Position numbers and translations under genes: made by a program. Source: BOG-224 sp963783505 (GTDB lineage: Bacteria > Acidobacteriota > Terriglobia > Bryobacterales > Bryobacteraceae). From it: a DNA stretch of 64,000 nt. This document shows, piece after piece, positions 54,219-62,578 of this stretch; within the stretch, counting starts at the first letter, position 1, and the number at the start of each line of letters is the position of its first letter. The stretch is taken from contig CAWAOP010000039.1 of the NCBI GenBank assembly GCA_963783505.1, forward strand, positions 62,001 to 126,000. Reading direction: 5' to 3'. The notes beneath the pieces were generated by a model. The model worked only from the letters and a program-made list of their open reading frames with translations, ran no database searches and was not told where the DNA came from.

Positions 54219-55883
54219 ATGAAGCTCGCTCCCTTGATCGCGCCTCTCATCCTCGCGGCCTTCTCGCCGAACGTCGCGCCCACGGTGGCGCTAGGGCAGA
54301 CACCGCCCGCGCCGGCGGGTTCATCCCCGAGCAGTTCCGGCGTATCCTCGCGGGACATTCAGGAATCGTTCCGCACGGCTACGGATGTGGTCGCCGCCGA
54401 TGTGCTGAGCAATTCCTTCAGCGACACGGGATCGGAGATTCGAGTCCGTTCGCGTCTGGTCGCCAAGCGCGTTCTTTCCGGCGGCTTGCGCCCGGAGGAA
54501 GAGTTCGATCTGGATTGGTCATTCAGGCCCAGCCCGGGCGAAACGATAGGCGCGGCGGGCACGGAAGCGCCGCCGAGCGGCCTGCTGATGATGCGCAAAC
54601 AAGGCGGCCGGTTCGATCTGCTGATCGCCTCCATGAACACCGGCCTTTGGGGCAAGTTCGTTCCCGCGTCCTCCGCTCCGCCGGCCGGGCCCTTCGCCTA
54701 CACCGCCGGCCAGCCTCTCCAAACGAAGATGGGGTGTGAAATCGGCGCCGCAGTGCAGGACATTGTGGCGCAACACGCCGGCGATCTGGATGTGTCCGTT
54801 CCCCAGAATCCAGCGCCGACGCCAGTGAGACCGGGTCCGGTCGCCTTGCCGACCCAGGCGGCCATCGTCCGCGGGAAATTCAGCGCACTGCTCGAAGCGC
54901 TCGGCAGCCTGGATTCCGCGTCCGCCGCGCCGGTGTACCGGTATATGTCGGCGCAATCCGACGCCAATCTCAAGCTCGCCGGCATTGCCGGAAGGCTGGC
55001 GGGCCGCGACCACAGCGCTCTCTTCGATCTCGAAAGGGACCTCCCGCGGCTCGCCATGACCTGGGCCGCGCATCAGATGCCGGTGATGCGGCAGTTGGGT
55101 TTCATTGACGTTGGCGCCGATCTTCCCGCCGCTCATGCGCTGGCCCGCATCGCTCTAAGCGAAACTACGATTCCGAGCATCGAAGGCGCGATGGCGCGCA
55201 CGCTCGCTTCCACGCACAGTCCCGAAGTCCTGCCGTATTTCATGCTCCTGCTGAACGGTCCGACGGAGGGCATCCGCGACAACGCATTGTTCAGCATGTG
55301 CCACCAGTTGCTACGCCCGGCTCCGGGATCGACCGTTCAGCAATTCTGGAAACCCGAGATGGACGCCGAATGCCCCGAGCATTCGCCCTTGAACGACCCG
55401 GATCGGGAAAAGCAATACCTGGACTATTGGAACGACTGGTGGGCCGCCAATCGCGAGGCGATCGCTCGCGTCGCCCAGCTTCCCGTGGTGACGCCTCCGG
55501 CCCGCTGGACGGTTCAGGCATCGAGCCTGCGGGCGGTATCGGCTGCCACACTCCTGGAGATGCGGTTCGGCGCCCTGGTTACTCGAGACACTGTTCTCCG
55601 CTCTCACGGCTTGCCTGCGCCGCCAGAGCCATTCCTGGCGCAGTTCAGCTCCCATGACGCTCAGGTCTATCGCGAAGTGATCGACGCCACGTCGAAACGC
55701 TACGACGAGCAGCGCCAGAAGATCAACCAACTCCAGCAGGAGGCGCGGGTGCAGGGCGTGCGGCCCGATTCCAGTCAGGCGCCGCGCCAGGCCGATATCT
55801 TCAAAGCCGGGCTGGATGAGTTGCGAAACCGGCTTTCGCCCGCGGGCTGGCAAGCACTGGAGCGCTATCTCAATACCATGTAG
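54219..55883 (+). CDS. Exported protein of unknown function
   Basis: The 554-residue product starts at ATG 54219 with AGGAGGG at ideal distance. It has a signal peptide (LAPLIAPLILAAF) and a Ser/Pro linker. The N-terminal part (RTATDVVAADVLSNSFSDTG, RLVAKRVLSGGLRPEEE) looks like a beta-rich domain; residues 220-400 look helical and HEAT-like, and a coiled stretch (YDEQRQKINQLQQEAR) lies near the end. No known family was recognised. It has no operon partner. Confidence 0.68.
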   Translation: MKLAPLIAPLILAAFSPNVAPTVALGQTPPAPAGSSPSSSGVSSRDIQESFRTATDVVAADVLSNSFSDTGSEIRVRSRLVAKRVLSGGLRPEEEFDLDWSFRPSPGETIGAAGTEAPPSGLLMMRKQGGRFDLLIASMNTGLWGKFVPASSAPPAGPFAYTAGQPLQTKMGCEIGAAVQDIVAQHAGDLDVSVPQNPAPTPVRPGPVALPTQAAIVRGKFSALLEALGSLDSASAAPVYRYMSAQSDANLKLAGIAGRLAGRDHSALFDLERDLPRLAMTWAAHQMPVMRQLGFIDVGADLPAAHALARIALSETTIPSIEGAMARTLASTHSPEVLPYFMLLLNGPTEGIRDNALFSMCHQLLRPAPGSTVQQFWKPEMDAECPEHSPLNDPDREKQYLDYWNDWWAANREAIARVAQLPVVTPPARWTVQASSLRAVSAATLLEMRFGALVTRDTVLRSHGLPAPPEPFLAQFSSHDAQVYREVIDATSKRYDEQRQKINQLQQEARVQGVRPDSSQAPRQADIFKAGLDELRNRLSPAGWQALERYLNTM

Positions 55884-55931
55884 CGGCTGTAGATTTCTTG
55901 CGGGCGCACGGGACCCCGGTGAAACAGGGTC

Positions 55932-55959
55932 TTGACACGGCCGCGCGTCTCGGTAGAAT
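55932..55959 (+). promoter_or_regulatory. Strong sigma70-type promoter
   Basis: TTGACA (55932-55937), 16 bases, TAGAAT (55954-55959). Transcription would begin near 55966 and cover the small Cys-rich protein and serS. Confidence 0.6.
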
Positions 55960-55982
55960 AATTCTCATCACCCCTTTGGATT

Positions 55983-56123
55983 ATGCAGGCCCCCTGCCCG
56001 CACAAGCGCACTCAAGTCATAGCCAGGCGAGACGGCGTGGACTTTGTGGAATGTCTCGACTGCCGCGAAATCTTTGAGGCTGAAGACCTCGAACCGGTCA
56101 ACGTGGACGAGGAAGAAGAATAG
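55983..56123 (+). CDS. Small Cys-rich, zinc-ribbon-like protein
   Basis: A 46-residue frame beginning MQAPCPHKRTQVIARRDGVD, with a Cys-x-His and later CLDC pair that could hold one zinc, followed by an acidic tail (VNVDEEEE). It lies between a strong promoter and serS, 31 bases before the latter. Composition and position suggest a real gene; function unknown. Confidence 0.6.
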   Translation: MQAPCPHKRTQVIARRDGVDFVECLDCREIFEAEDLEPVNVDEEEE

Positions 56124-56154
56124 CCAGCCGAGCCACGCGATAGCATAGGTAGGA

Positions 56155-57432
56155 ATGCACGATATATCTCTATTCCGCGGGGACTTCGAGCGCGTCGCCG
56201 CGCGCCTGGCCGCACGCGGCGCCATCGCCGGGCTGGACCGCTTCGGCGAATTGGATCGCGCTCGCCGCGCCGCCATTTCCGAGAGCGAGCAGCTCAAGGC
56301 CCGCGCCAACGCCAGTAGCGCCGAAATCGGCAAGCTCCGCCGCCAGGGCGAAGACACCACGGCCCGGCAGGAACAGGTCCGCGCGATGAAAGAGCGCACG
56401 GCCGAGTTGGAGGAACACGTCAAGACGCTCGACGGCGAGTTCCGCGAACTGCTGGCGGGCATCCCCAATATTCCCCACGAATCCGTGCCGTCCGGCAAGG
56501 ATTCGGAAGACAATCTGGAAATCCGCAAGTGGGGCGAGCCGCGCAAGTTCGATTTCGAGCCGAAGGCCCACTGGGACCTGGGTCCCGAGTTAGGCATTTT
56601 AGACCTGACCCGCGCCGCTAAGATTACAGGAGCGCGCTTCGCGCTGTACTGGGGCGCCGGCGCGCGGCTCGAGCGCGCGCTCATCAACCTCATGCTCGAC
56701 GTTCATACGCGCGAGCATGGCTACACGGAAGTGCTGCCTCCATTCCTGGTGAACTCCGAGAGCCTCTACGGCACGGGCCAGTTGCCGAAGTTCAAAGAGG
56801 ACCTGTTCAAGTGCGAGGGCAGCGACTTGTGGCTGATCCCCACGGCCGAAGTTCCGGTCACCAATATTTACCGCGGCGAAACCATGGATGCCGGCGCGCT
56901 TCCGGTCAAGCTCTGCGCGTACACTCCGTGCTTCCGCAGCGAGGCCGGCTCTTACGGACGGGACGTGCGCGGCATCATCCGCCAGCATCAGTTCCAGAAA
57001 GTCGAGCTGGTGAAATTCACGCGGCCCGACGAGAGCTACGACGAACTCGAAAAGCTCACCGCGGACGCCGAAGATATTCTCCAGCGGCTTGGCCTGCCCT
57101 ACCGCACAGTGGCGCTGTGCGCGGGCGACCTGGGTTTTTCGTCGGCCAAGACCTACGACATCGAGGTCTGGCTTCCCGGCCAGAACGCGTACAAGGAGAT
57201 TTCCTCCTGCTCGAACTTCGAGGCGTTCCAGGCGCGGCGGGCGGGAATCCGCTTTCAAAGCGGCAAGAAATCCGAGTTGGTTCACACGATCAACGGCAGC
57301 GGGCTGGCCGTCGGCCGCACGTGGGTTGCGATTATCGAGAACTGCCAGCAAAAGGACGGAAGCGTCGTCATACCCGAGGCGTTGCGCCCGTATTTCGGTG
57401 ACGAGGCGATACGGCCGGGGCAGCGTGGTTGA
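56155..57432 (+). CDS. serS: Seryl-tRNA synthetase
   Basis: SerRS charges tRNA-Ser. The 425-residue product has the N-terminal coiled-coil arm (residues 30-100), class II motif 2 (TPCFRSEAGSYGRDVRGIIR) and motif 3 (NGSGLAVGRTWVAIIENCQQ). PTAEVPVTNIYRGE is the serine-binding TxE region. Start at ATG 56155. Confidence 0.97.
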   Translation: MHDISLFRGDFERVAARLAARGAIAGLDRFGELDRARRAAISESEQLKARANASSAEIGKLRRQGEDTTARQEQVRAMKERTAELEEHVKTLDGEFRELLAGIPNIPHESVPSGKDSEDNLEIRKWGEPRKFDFEPKAHWDLGPELGILDLTRAAKITGARFALYWGAGARLERALINLMLDVHTREHGYTEVLPPFLVNSESLYGTGQLPKFKEDLFKCEGSDLWLIPTAEVPVTNIYRGETMDAGALPVKLCAYTPCFRSEAGSYGRDVRGIIRQHQFQKVELVKFTRPDESYDELEKLTADAEDILQRLGLPYRTVALCAGDLGFSSAKTYDIEVWLPGQNAYKEISSCSNFEAFQARRAGIRFQSGKKSELVHTINGSGLAVGRTWVAIIENCQQKDGSVVIPEALRPYFGDEAIRPGQRG

Positions 57433-57500
57433 TGTGAGACGCCTCGCCGGTCTCCGAGGAACGGGCGGAGCGCATTCGGCGGAAGGGGTGGGGTGTTATC

Positions 57501-57540
57501 GGCGCCCGGCCAACCGCTCCTTTCCAGTCGCGGCATGGAA
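57501..57540 (+). repeat. Dispersed repeat copy 1 (GGCGCCCGGCCAACCGC type)
   Basis: About 40 bases here match 62465-62503 with few differences, including TCGCGGCAnGGAAA at the end. Both copies lie in short gaps and are preceded by GTnnTATC. Confidence 0.5.
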
Positions 57541-57605
57541 ACAGAAACGTGTCGCTGCGCGGGGGCGGGGGAGTTTCATCACGGAAACGGAAAGCGTTGG
57601 CTGAT

Positions 57606-59177
57606 ATGGATTTCGAACGGATCGGCTGTCTGATACGCCTGCGCTACAAGCTGATGTGGGCGCGAACGCGCACGCGCAACGGCAAGATCGTCCTGTTTGT
57701 CGCCGGCTACATGCTGTTGGTTCTGGTAGCCATACTGTTCGGGCTGATCGGGGCCGGCGGAGGCCTGGCGGCGGTGAAGTTAGGGAAAGCGGAGCGCATC
57801 GCGCAGGGCGTTCTCACGGCGTTCTTCGCCACGGCCACCGCTACGAGCGTCATGCTCGGCTATGGCTTGAACGCGGCGTTTTCCGATGCGCAGCTTCGCC
57901 GGTATCCGCTCTCGGCGCGCGACCGCATGGTCGCCCGCCACTTCACCGGCGCGGTGGACCCATTCTGGTTCCTGTTCCTGGCGCTAGATCTGGGCCTGGC
58001 CTTCGGGCTTTATCTGTTCGGCGCCAGCAACCTGCTGTTCGGGATCGTCGCCGTACTGCTCCTGTTTGTGTGCAACTACCTGCTGGCGCAGGTGGTGGCG
58101 CTGGCGCTCGACCGCCTCATGCAGCAGAAAGGCGGCTCGTTTCTGCTTCCCATCGCGCTGATGGCCGTGTGCATGTTGCCCGGAACGCTGGTGCCGGTGA
58201 TGCGAAAAAACCCGGCCGCGCTCCACGCCTTTGTGCGCGTCATGGGAGTCACGCCATCCTTCGGCGCCGGATCGCTAATGGCCGGTTCGGGTGGCGCGGC
58301 GATCGTGGGATTCGCCTCGGTGGTCCTGTGGATCGCCGGCCTCGCGGCGGCGCTGGTAATTCTGGAGCGCAGACCGCCGAGAGCGCGCGCCGTGGCGAGC
58401 TCGCGCATACACTGGGACACGCCGTTCGAACGTTTTGGCGCTCTGCTGGGAGGAAGCAACGGACCGCTGGTAACTTACTGGCTCCAATTCTTTTTCCGCT
58501 GCCGGCGCTTCAAGCTGTCCTACCTGATGTCGCTGCCGCTGCTCCCGTTTCTGTTGCTGGTTTGGACGCGGCAGTCCCCCAAGGGCAACCCCTTCGGGAT
58601 GGCGGTGGGCGTGTTCTGTATTTCCGGTCTGGCCCCAGCCGCGGCCTTCGTTGTCAATCAATTTGGTTACGTAGGCTACGGTTTACGGCGGTTCTTTCTC
58701 TTTCCCATGGACCCCGGGGTAGCCTTGCGCGCCAGCAGTTATACGCTGCTCGCGCTCAGTTCGGTATATGTGGTCACAGCCTCGCTGGCGTGGTCGTTGT
58801 TTGGCCCTAGGGAATATGGTCCGCACGCTTTGCCGATGTTGATTGCATGCGGCATCGGAGGATTATTCGCGTTTCACGCCGCGGGCCTCTGGACGACGTT
58901 GTACGGCGCCCGCCGCGCCGATCCCAACAAGGTCATGGGTAATGACCTTTCGCTTGCGGGGAACATCGTGGTGATGGGCGGCATGATGACCATGCTCATG
59001 GGCCCGCTGATCATTAGCCAGACGCGGAAAAACGCCATCACGCCGGAACGGTGGCCGTACGCGATTCTCTTCGCGGGGATCGCGTTCTGCGTCTACGCCG
59101 TTTCCGTAACGAAAGCTCCCGCGATGTTGTCATCGCGGCGCGAAAAACTGCTGGCGGTTTTGGAAGGAAGGAGCTAG
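57606..59177 (+). CDS. ABC-2 type transporter membrane subunit
   Basis: The 523-residue product is highly hydrophobic with about 12 predicted helices (for example VLFVAGYMLLVLVAILFGLI and ALPMLIACGIGGLFAFHAAG). ATG 57606 (DFERIGCLIRLRYKL) was chosen over an upstream frame from 57549 that lies in a repeat region. It precedes an ABC ATPase by four bases, so the pair is an exporter of unknown cargo. Confidence 0.78.
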   Translation: MDFERIGCLIRLRYKLMWARTRTRNGKIVLFVAGYMLLVLVAILFGLIGAGGGLAAVKLGKAERIAQGVLTAFFATATATSVMLGYGLNAAFSDAQLRRYPLSARDRMVARHFTGAVDPFWFLFLALDLGLAFGLYLFGASNLLFGIVAVLLLFVCNYLLAQVVALALDRLMQQKGGSFLLPIALMAVCMLPGTLVPVMRKNPAALHAFVRVMGVTPSFGAGSLMAGSGGAAIVGFASVVLWIAGLAAALVILERRPPRARAVASSRIHWDTPFERFGALLGGSNGPLVTYWLQFFFRCRRFKLSYLMSLPLLPFLLLVWTRQSPKGNPFGMAVGVFCISGLAPAAAFVVNQFGYVGYGLRRFFLFPMDPGVALRASSYTLLALSSVYVVTASLAWSLFGPREYGPHALPMLIACGIGGLFAFHAAGLWTTLYGARRADPNKVMGNDLSLAGNIVVMGGMMTMLMGPLIISQTRKNAITPERWPYAILFAGIAFCVYAVSVTKAPAMLSSRREKLLAVLEGRS

Positions 59178-59181
59178 GCGC

Positions 59182-59949
59182 ATGGACGCGATCCGAATTA
59201 CGAACCTGGTGAAGCGGTACGGCACGGTGACGGCCGTGGATGGCCTCTCGCTCACCGTGCCGGCGGGCACGATGTTCGCCTTTCTCGGCCCCAACGGCTC
59301 GGGAAAGAGCACGACCATCGGTTGCCTCACGGGGCTGCTCGATCCATCCGCTGGAGAGATCGAAATACTCGGCCAGCGGCTCGACGGAAACAGCGCCGCG
59401 CTTAAGCGCCGCATGGGCGTCATGCCGGAGACGCTGGGGTTGTTCGACCCGCTCCGCGCGCACGAGTTTCTTTCGTTTACGGGCCGCATGTATGGCCTGG
59501 ACGAAAACACTACGCGGCAGCGCGTCACCGAACTGCTCGACGCGCTGGAGCTGACGGACGCTTCCAAAATGTTGGGAGAGTTCAGCACCGGCATGAGGAA
59601 GCGCGTGGCCTTCGCCGCCGCCGTGATTCACTCGCCCGAAGTGCTGTTTCTGGACGAGCCGTTTGAGAGCATCGATCCGGCCGGAGTTGCGCTCATGAAG
59701 CAGTGGCTGCACCGGTTCGTGGCGCAGGGCCGCACGGTATTCATGACCAGCCACGTGCTCGAGACCGTCGAGCGGCTGTGCCAGGAAGTGGCGATCATCG
59801 CGACGCCGGGCCGCCTGGTGTGGCGCGGCGATATCACGACGTTCGGCCGCGAAGGCGCCATCACTTACGACGGCAAGGAATTCGACACGCTGGAAAGCCT
59901 GTTCCTCCATCTGACCGGCGAGAGGAACGTGGAACTGCGCTGGCTGTGA
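59182..59949 (+). CDS. ABC transporter ATP-binding protein
   Basis: The 255-residue ATPase has Walker A GPNGSGKST (about residues 36-44), signature FSTGMRKRV (variant of LSGGQ), Walker B VLFLDEPFESIDP and H-loop FMTSHVLETVERL. It resembles drug or bacitracin-type exporters of ABC-2 class. Its membrane partner is the gene just upstream. Confidence 0.93.
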   Translation: MDAIRITNLVKRYGTVTAVDGLSLTVPAGTMFAFLGPNGSGKSTTIGCLTGLLDPSAGEIEILGQRLDGNSAALKRRMGVMPETLGLFDPLRAHEFLSFTGRMYGLDENTTRQRVTELLDALELTDASKMLGEFSTGMRKRVAFAAAVIHSPEVLFLDEPFESIDPAGVALMKQWLHRFVAQGRTVFMTSHVLETVERLCQEVAIIATPGRLVWRGDITTFGREGAITYDGKEFDTLESLFLHLTGERNVELRWL

Positions 59950-60046
59950 ACGCCTTTGGGAGCGCCAAATTGGCGCCGATCCCGGTTCCGATGTTGAATT
60001 CGAAAATGCTCGACCTGCGCGCCGGCGAGTGGAACGGCGGAACGGG

Positions 60047-60183
60047 TTGTATCAGGGCCTGGCTTCAGCCAGGCCGAACGGTTGAAAAGAACCGGGGCTT
60101 TAGCCCTTGCCTCTGAATCAGCGGCTAAAGCCGTTCAGATGGTTAGCCTTCTATGGCACGCATAAATGCATGCCCTGATACAA
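60047..60183. mobile_element. MITE-like or palindromic element with 12-bp terminal inverted repeats
   Basis: TTGTATCAGGGC (60047-60058) is perfectly repeated, inverted, at 60172-60183. Inside are further inverted pairs: CCTGGCTTCAGCCAGG (60058-60073) and GGGGCTTTAGCCC facing GCGGCTAAAGCCGTT. No gene inside (137 bases). It occupies most of the 370-base gap 59950-60318; the remainder is without features except the operator region. Confidence 0.65.
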
Positions 60184-60264
60184 AGCTCTCCTAACTTCGG
60201 GATTCGGGCTGAGTCTAACGATGCGGCAGGCGGGTCGGCAACCCGCCCCATGGGTGTGCGGCGG

Positions 60265-60312
60265 CTTTAAAGCAAAAAGTACTTGAAATTGGGTGCGGAC
60301 TGGGGATATGAT
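60265..60312 (+). promoter_or_regulatory. Promoter with overlapping operator-like site
   Basis: TTGAAA (60283-60288), 18 bases, TATGAT (60307-60312). An operator-like CTTTAnnnnnAnAAAGTACT (60265-60283) abuts the -35 and matches 61312-61330 at 15 of 19 positions. The ATG at 60319 lies six bases after the -10, so the transcript may be leaderless. Confidence 0.5.
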
Positions 60313-60318
60313 GGCTTC

Positions 60319-60930
60319 ATGGCGTCCGTGCGACCCATCCGTCCTCCGGAGCCCCGGCCCGTCGAAATCGGGGCCTCGGCCATGGACAATCTCCGGTACA
60401 TTCGCCGGACCATGGAACAGGCCGGGTCGTTCACGGCCGTGCCGGGCGTGGGCGGCGTGTGGATGGGCGTGACGGCGCTCGCGGCGGCATGGCTCGCGAG
60501 CCGCATGGGAACGCCGCGGGCCCGGTTGCTGGTCTGGCTGGCGGAAGCGTGCGTGGCCATGGCCATAGGAATCGCGGGAGCGTCGCTCAAAAGCAGGCGG
60601 GCGGGAGCCCCGCTCCTCAAGAGTCCCGCGCGCAAATTCGTGGCGGGCTTCGCGCCGCCGATGCTGGCGGGCGCGGCGCTCACCTGGGCTTTGTTTGGCG
60701 CGGGGATGTTCGCCTTTCTGCCGGGGCTCTGGCTCCTGCTCTACGGCGCGGCAGTGGTGGCCGGCGGATCGGCTTCCGTGCGCGTGGTTCCGTTGATGGG
60801 AGCCTGCTTCATGGCGGCCGGCGCGGCGGCCTTGCTTGTCCCTTCGGCAGGCTCGATTTTTCTGGCGGCGGGCTTCGGCGGCCTGCATGTAGCGTTTGGA
60901 ATTGCGATCGCGGTGAAATATGGCGGCTAA
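60319..60930 (+). CDS. Small membrane protein of unknown function
   Basis: The 203-residue product starts ASVRPIRPPEPRP and has a soluble lead of about 45 residues, then five to six hydrophobic helices. No family is recognised. Its last codons overlap the winged-helix regulator gene, suggesting a two-gene operon in which the regulator controls the membrane protein. Confidence 0.65.
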   Translation: MASVRPIRPPEPRPVEIGASAMDNLRYIRRTMEQAGSFTAVPGVGGVWMGVTALAAAWLASRMGTPRARLLVWLAEACVAMAIGIAGASLKSRRAGAPLLKSPARKFVAGFAPPMLAGAALTWALFGAGMFAFLPGLWLLLYGAAVVAGGSASVRVVPLMGACFMAAGAAALLVPSAGSIFLAAGFGGLHVAFGIAIAVKYGG

Positions 60931-61291
60931 GACCAATCTCGTGCGGCGCCCGAAGCGGTCCGAGGCTTTGGCCGCGGAGGCATCGCCAGCCGGCGCGGCC
61001 CAGCAGTTGGACCGCCTGGTCCACGAGCGCCTGCGCCTGGGCATTCTAAGCGCTCTGGCCGTCACCGATTCGCTTACGTTTACGGAGCTGAAGAAACTCC
61101 TCGATACCACCGACGGCAATCTCAGCGTACACGCCCGGAAGCTCGAAGAGGCCGGCTATGTTGCCTGCGCCAAGGGCTTCGAGGGCCGCGTTCCGCGCAC
61201 CGATTACCGGCTCACGGCGGCGGGCCGGCGCGCGCTGGACCGTTACGTGGATCATATGGAGCGGCTGATTCAAGCCATGCGGGAGAAGTGA
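60920..61291 (+). CDS. Winged-helix transcriptional regulator (HTH_34/MarR-like)
   Basis: The 123-residue product has LGILSALAVTDSLTFTEL, then LDTTDGNLSVHARKLEEAGY as the recognition helix region and YRLTAAGRRALDRYVDHM as the dimer tail, typical of HTH_34 (PF13601) regulators. It starts ATG 60920, overlapping the membrane gene by 11 bases. Two operator-like sites flank the operon, at 60265 and 61311. Confidence 0.85.
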   Translation: MAAKTNLVRRPKRSEALAAEASPAGAAQQLDRLVHERLRLGILSALAVTDSLTFTELKKLLDTTDGNLSVHARKLEEAGYVACAKGFEGRVPRTDYRLTAAGRRALDRYVDHMERLIQAMREK

Positions 61292-61300
61292 CGTTTTTTT

Positions 61301-62011
61301 ATGTCCATTAACTTTACAATACAAAGTACTCTTCATGTCGGAATCATCATGGACGGCAATGGCCGGTGGGCGGCGGGCCGCGGGCTGGCGCGTTCCGAAG
61401 GCCACCGCGCGGGCGTGGAGACCGTGAGCCGCGTGGTGGAAGCCGCGCCGGACCTGGGCGTTGGCGTCCTAACGCTGTTCGCATTTTCTTCGGACAACTG
61501 GCGCCGCCCTCCCTCGGAGGTGGATTGCCTGATGGATCTGCTGGCGCGCTACGTGGAAAACGAAACTGGCCGTTGCGCCGAAAACGGCGTCCGCCTCACG
61601 GCTCTGGGCAGGCGCGATCGCCTCGGCGCCCGGCTGCGGGCAGCCATCGCGCGCGCGGAAGAAGCTACGGCGGAGTGCGACCGGCTGTGGCTCCGACTGG
61701 CGGTGGATTACTCGGGGCGTGACGCCATTCTGGCCGCCGCGCGCGGGTTGCTGGATCTTTCCCGCGAATCGCTCGACCGCGCCCTCGGTCCTTCGGTGGA
61801 CCTGCTCATCCGCACGGGGGGCGAGCGGCGGCTGAGCGATTTCCTCTTATGGGAGTGCGCTTACGCCGAGCTGGTCTTTAGCCGGCGTATGTGGCCGGAC
61901 TTCGAGGCCGCGGATCTGGCCGGCGCAGTGCGCGAGTTTCGCACGCGCGAACGCCGCTACGGCGGTTTGGCGCCGCGGCCCATGCGGGCTGCGACCGGGT
62001 GGCTCGACTAG
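61301..62011 (+). CDS. Isoprenyl diphosphate synthase, UppS family
   Basis: Cis-prenyltransferase of the undecaprenyl-diphosphate synthase family, 236 residues. HVGIIMDGNGRWA carries the catalytic Asp, FAFSSDNWRRP and RTGGERRLSDFLLWECAYAE are the other signatures. UppS makes the lipid carrier for cell-wall sugars. It is slightly short and the second half diverges, so this may be a second, specialised copy rather than the main uppS. The start region contains the operator-like site. Confidence 0.85.
   Translation: MSINFTIQSTLHVGIIMDGNGRWAAGRGLARSEGHRAGVETVSRVVEAAPDLGVGVLTLFAFSSDNWRRPPSEVDCLMDLLARYVENETGRCAENGVRLTALGRRDRLGARLRAAIARAEEATAECDRLWLRLAVDYSGRDAILAAARGLLDLSRESLDRALGPSVDLLIRTGGERRLSDFLLWECAYAELVFSRRMWPDFEAADLAGAVREFRTRERRYGGLAPRPMRAATGWLD
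61311..61330. promoter_or_regulatory. Operator-like site within the start of the uppS-like gene
   Basis: ACTTTACAATACAAAGTACT contains ACTTT facing AAAGT. It repeats the site upstream of the membrane/regulator operon at 60265-60283. If the winged-helix protein binds it, it would also affect the downstream gene. Confidence 0.4.
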
Positions 62012-62050
62012 CGGATTGCTACAATCCGTCTTGTCATCGGGAGCTCGGAC

Positions 62051-62434
62051 ATGATACAAGGCATCGAACACACGGCGATTGCATCGCCCGATTTGAACCG
62101 GCTGGCCCAGTGGTACGTGGAGAAACTGGGTTTCGTGGTGAACTACAGGTCCTCGTCCGGCAAGGCGCTCTTTCTTAAAGCTCCGAACGGCTCGATGATC
62201 GAGGTGATCGAATCGAACGCTAATCCGCGTCATGCGGCGGACATGAAAGAGCCCGGCTTACGCCACATGGCGCTGGCCGTCGCGGACTTTGACGCGGCCT
62301 ACGAGTCGCTGAAGGCCGCCGGTGTGGAGTTCATCGCGGAAAAGGCGAGTTCCGGCGGGAACACGACGGCGTTCTTCAGGGACCCCGAGGGGAACATCCT
62401 GCACTTACTGCACCGCGAAAAGCCGCTGCCGTAG
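62051..62434 (+). CDS. VOC superfamily (glyoxalase-like) protein
   Basis: The 127-residue product is one VOC module: IEHTAIASPDLNRLAQWYVE, LRHMALAVADFDAAYESL and FFRDPEGNILHLLHRE, with metal ligands His, His and Glu in place. The reaction is not predictable from this. GGGAG lies before ATG 62051, and TACAAT about 30 bases upstream could be its -10. Confidence 0.85.
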   Translation: MIQGIEHTAIASPDLNRLAQWYVEKLGFVVNYRSSSGKALFLKAPNGSMIEVIESNANPRHAADMKEPGLRHMALAVADFDAAYESLKAAGVEFIAEKASSGGNTTAFFRDPEGNILHLLHREKPLP

Positions 62435-62464
62435 AGCATGGCGCGGAGGCGCGGAGTAGTATCA

Positions 62465-62503
62465 GGCGCCGGCTAACCGCCCACTGGCGTTCGCGGCACG
62501 GAA
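62465..62503. repeat. Dispersed repeat copy 2 (GGCGCCGGCTAACCGC type)
   Basis: Second copy of the repeat at 57501-57540, in the gap between the VOC gene and the ABC pair. Further GGnCACGGnAAC-like repeats follow to about 62560. Confidence 0.5.
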
Positions 62504-62578
62504 ACGCGGGCACGGAAACGTTCGCAGTACGGCAAGGTTCACGGCACGGGGGCGGGAGCCACTGCAATGCCGGGCCAA

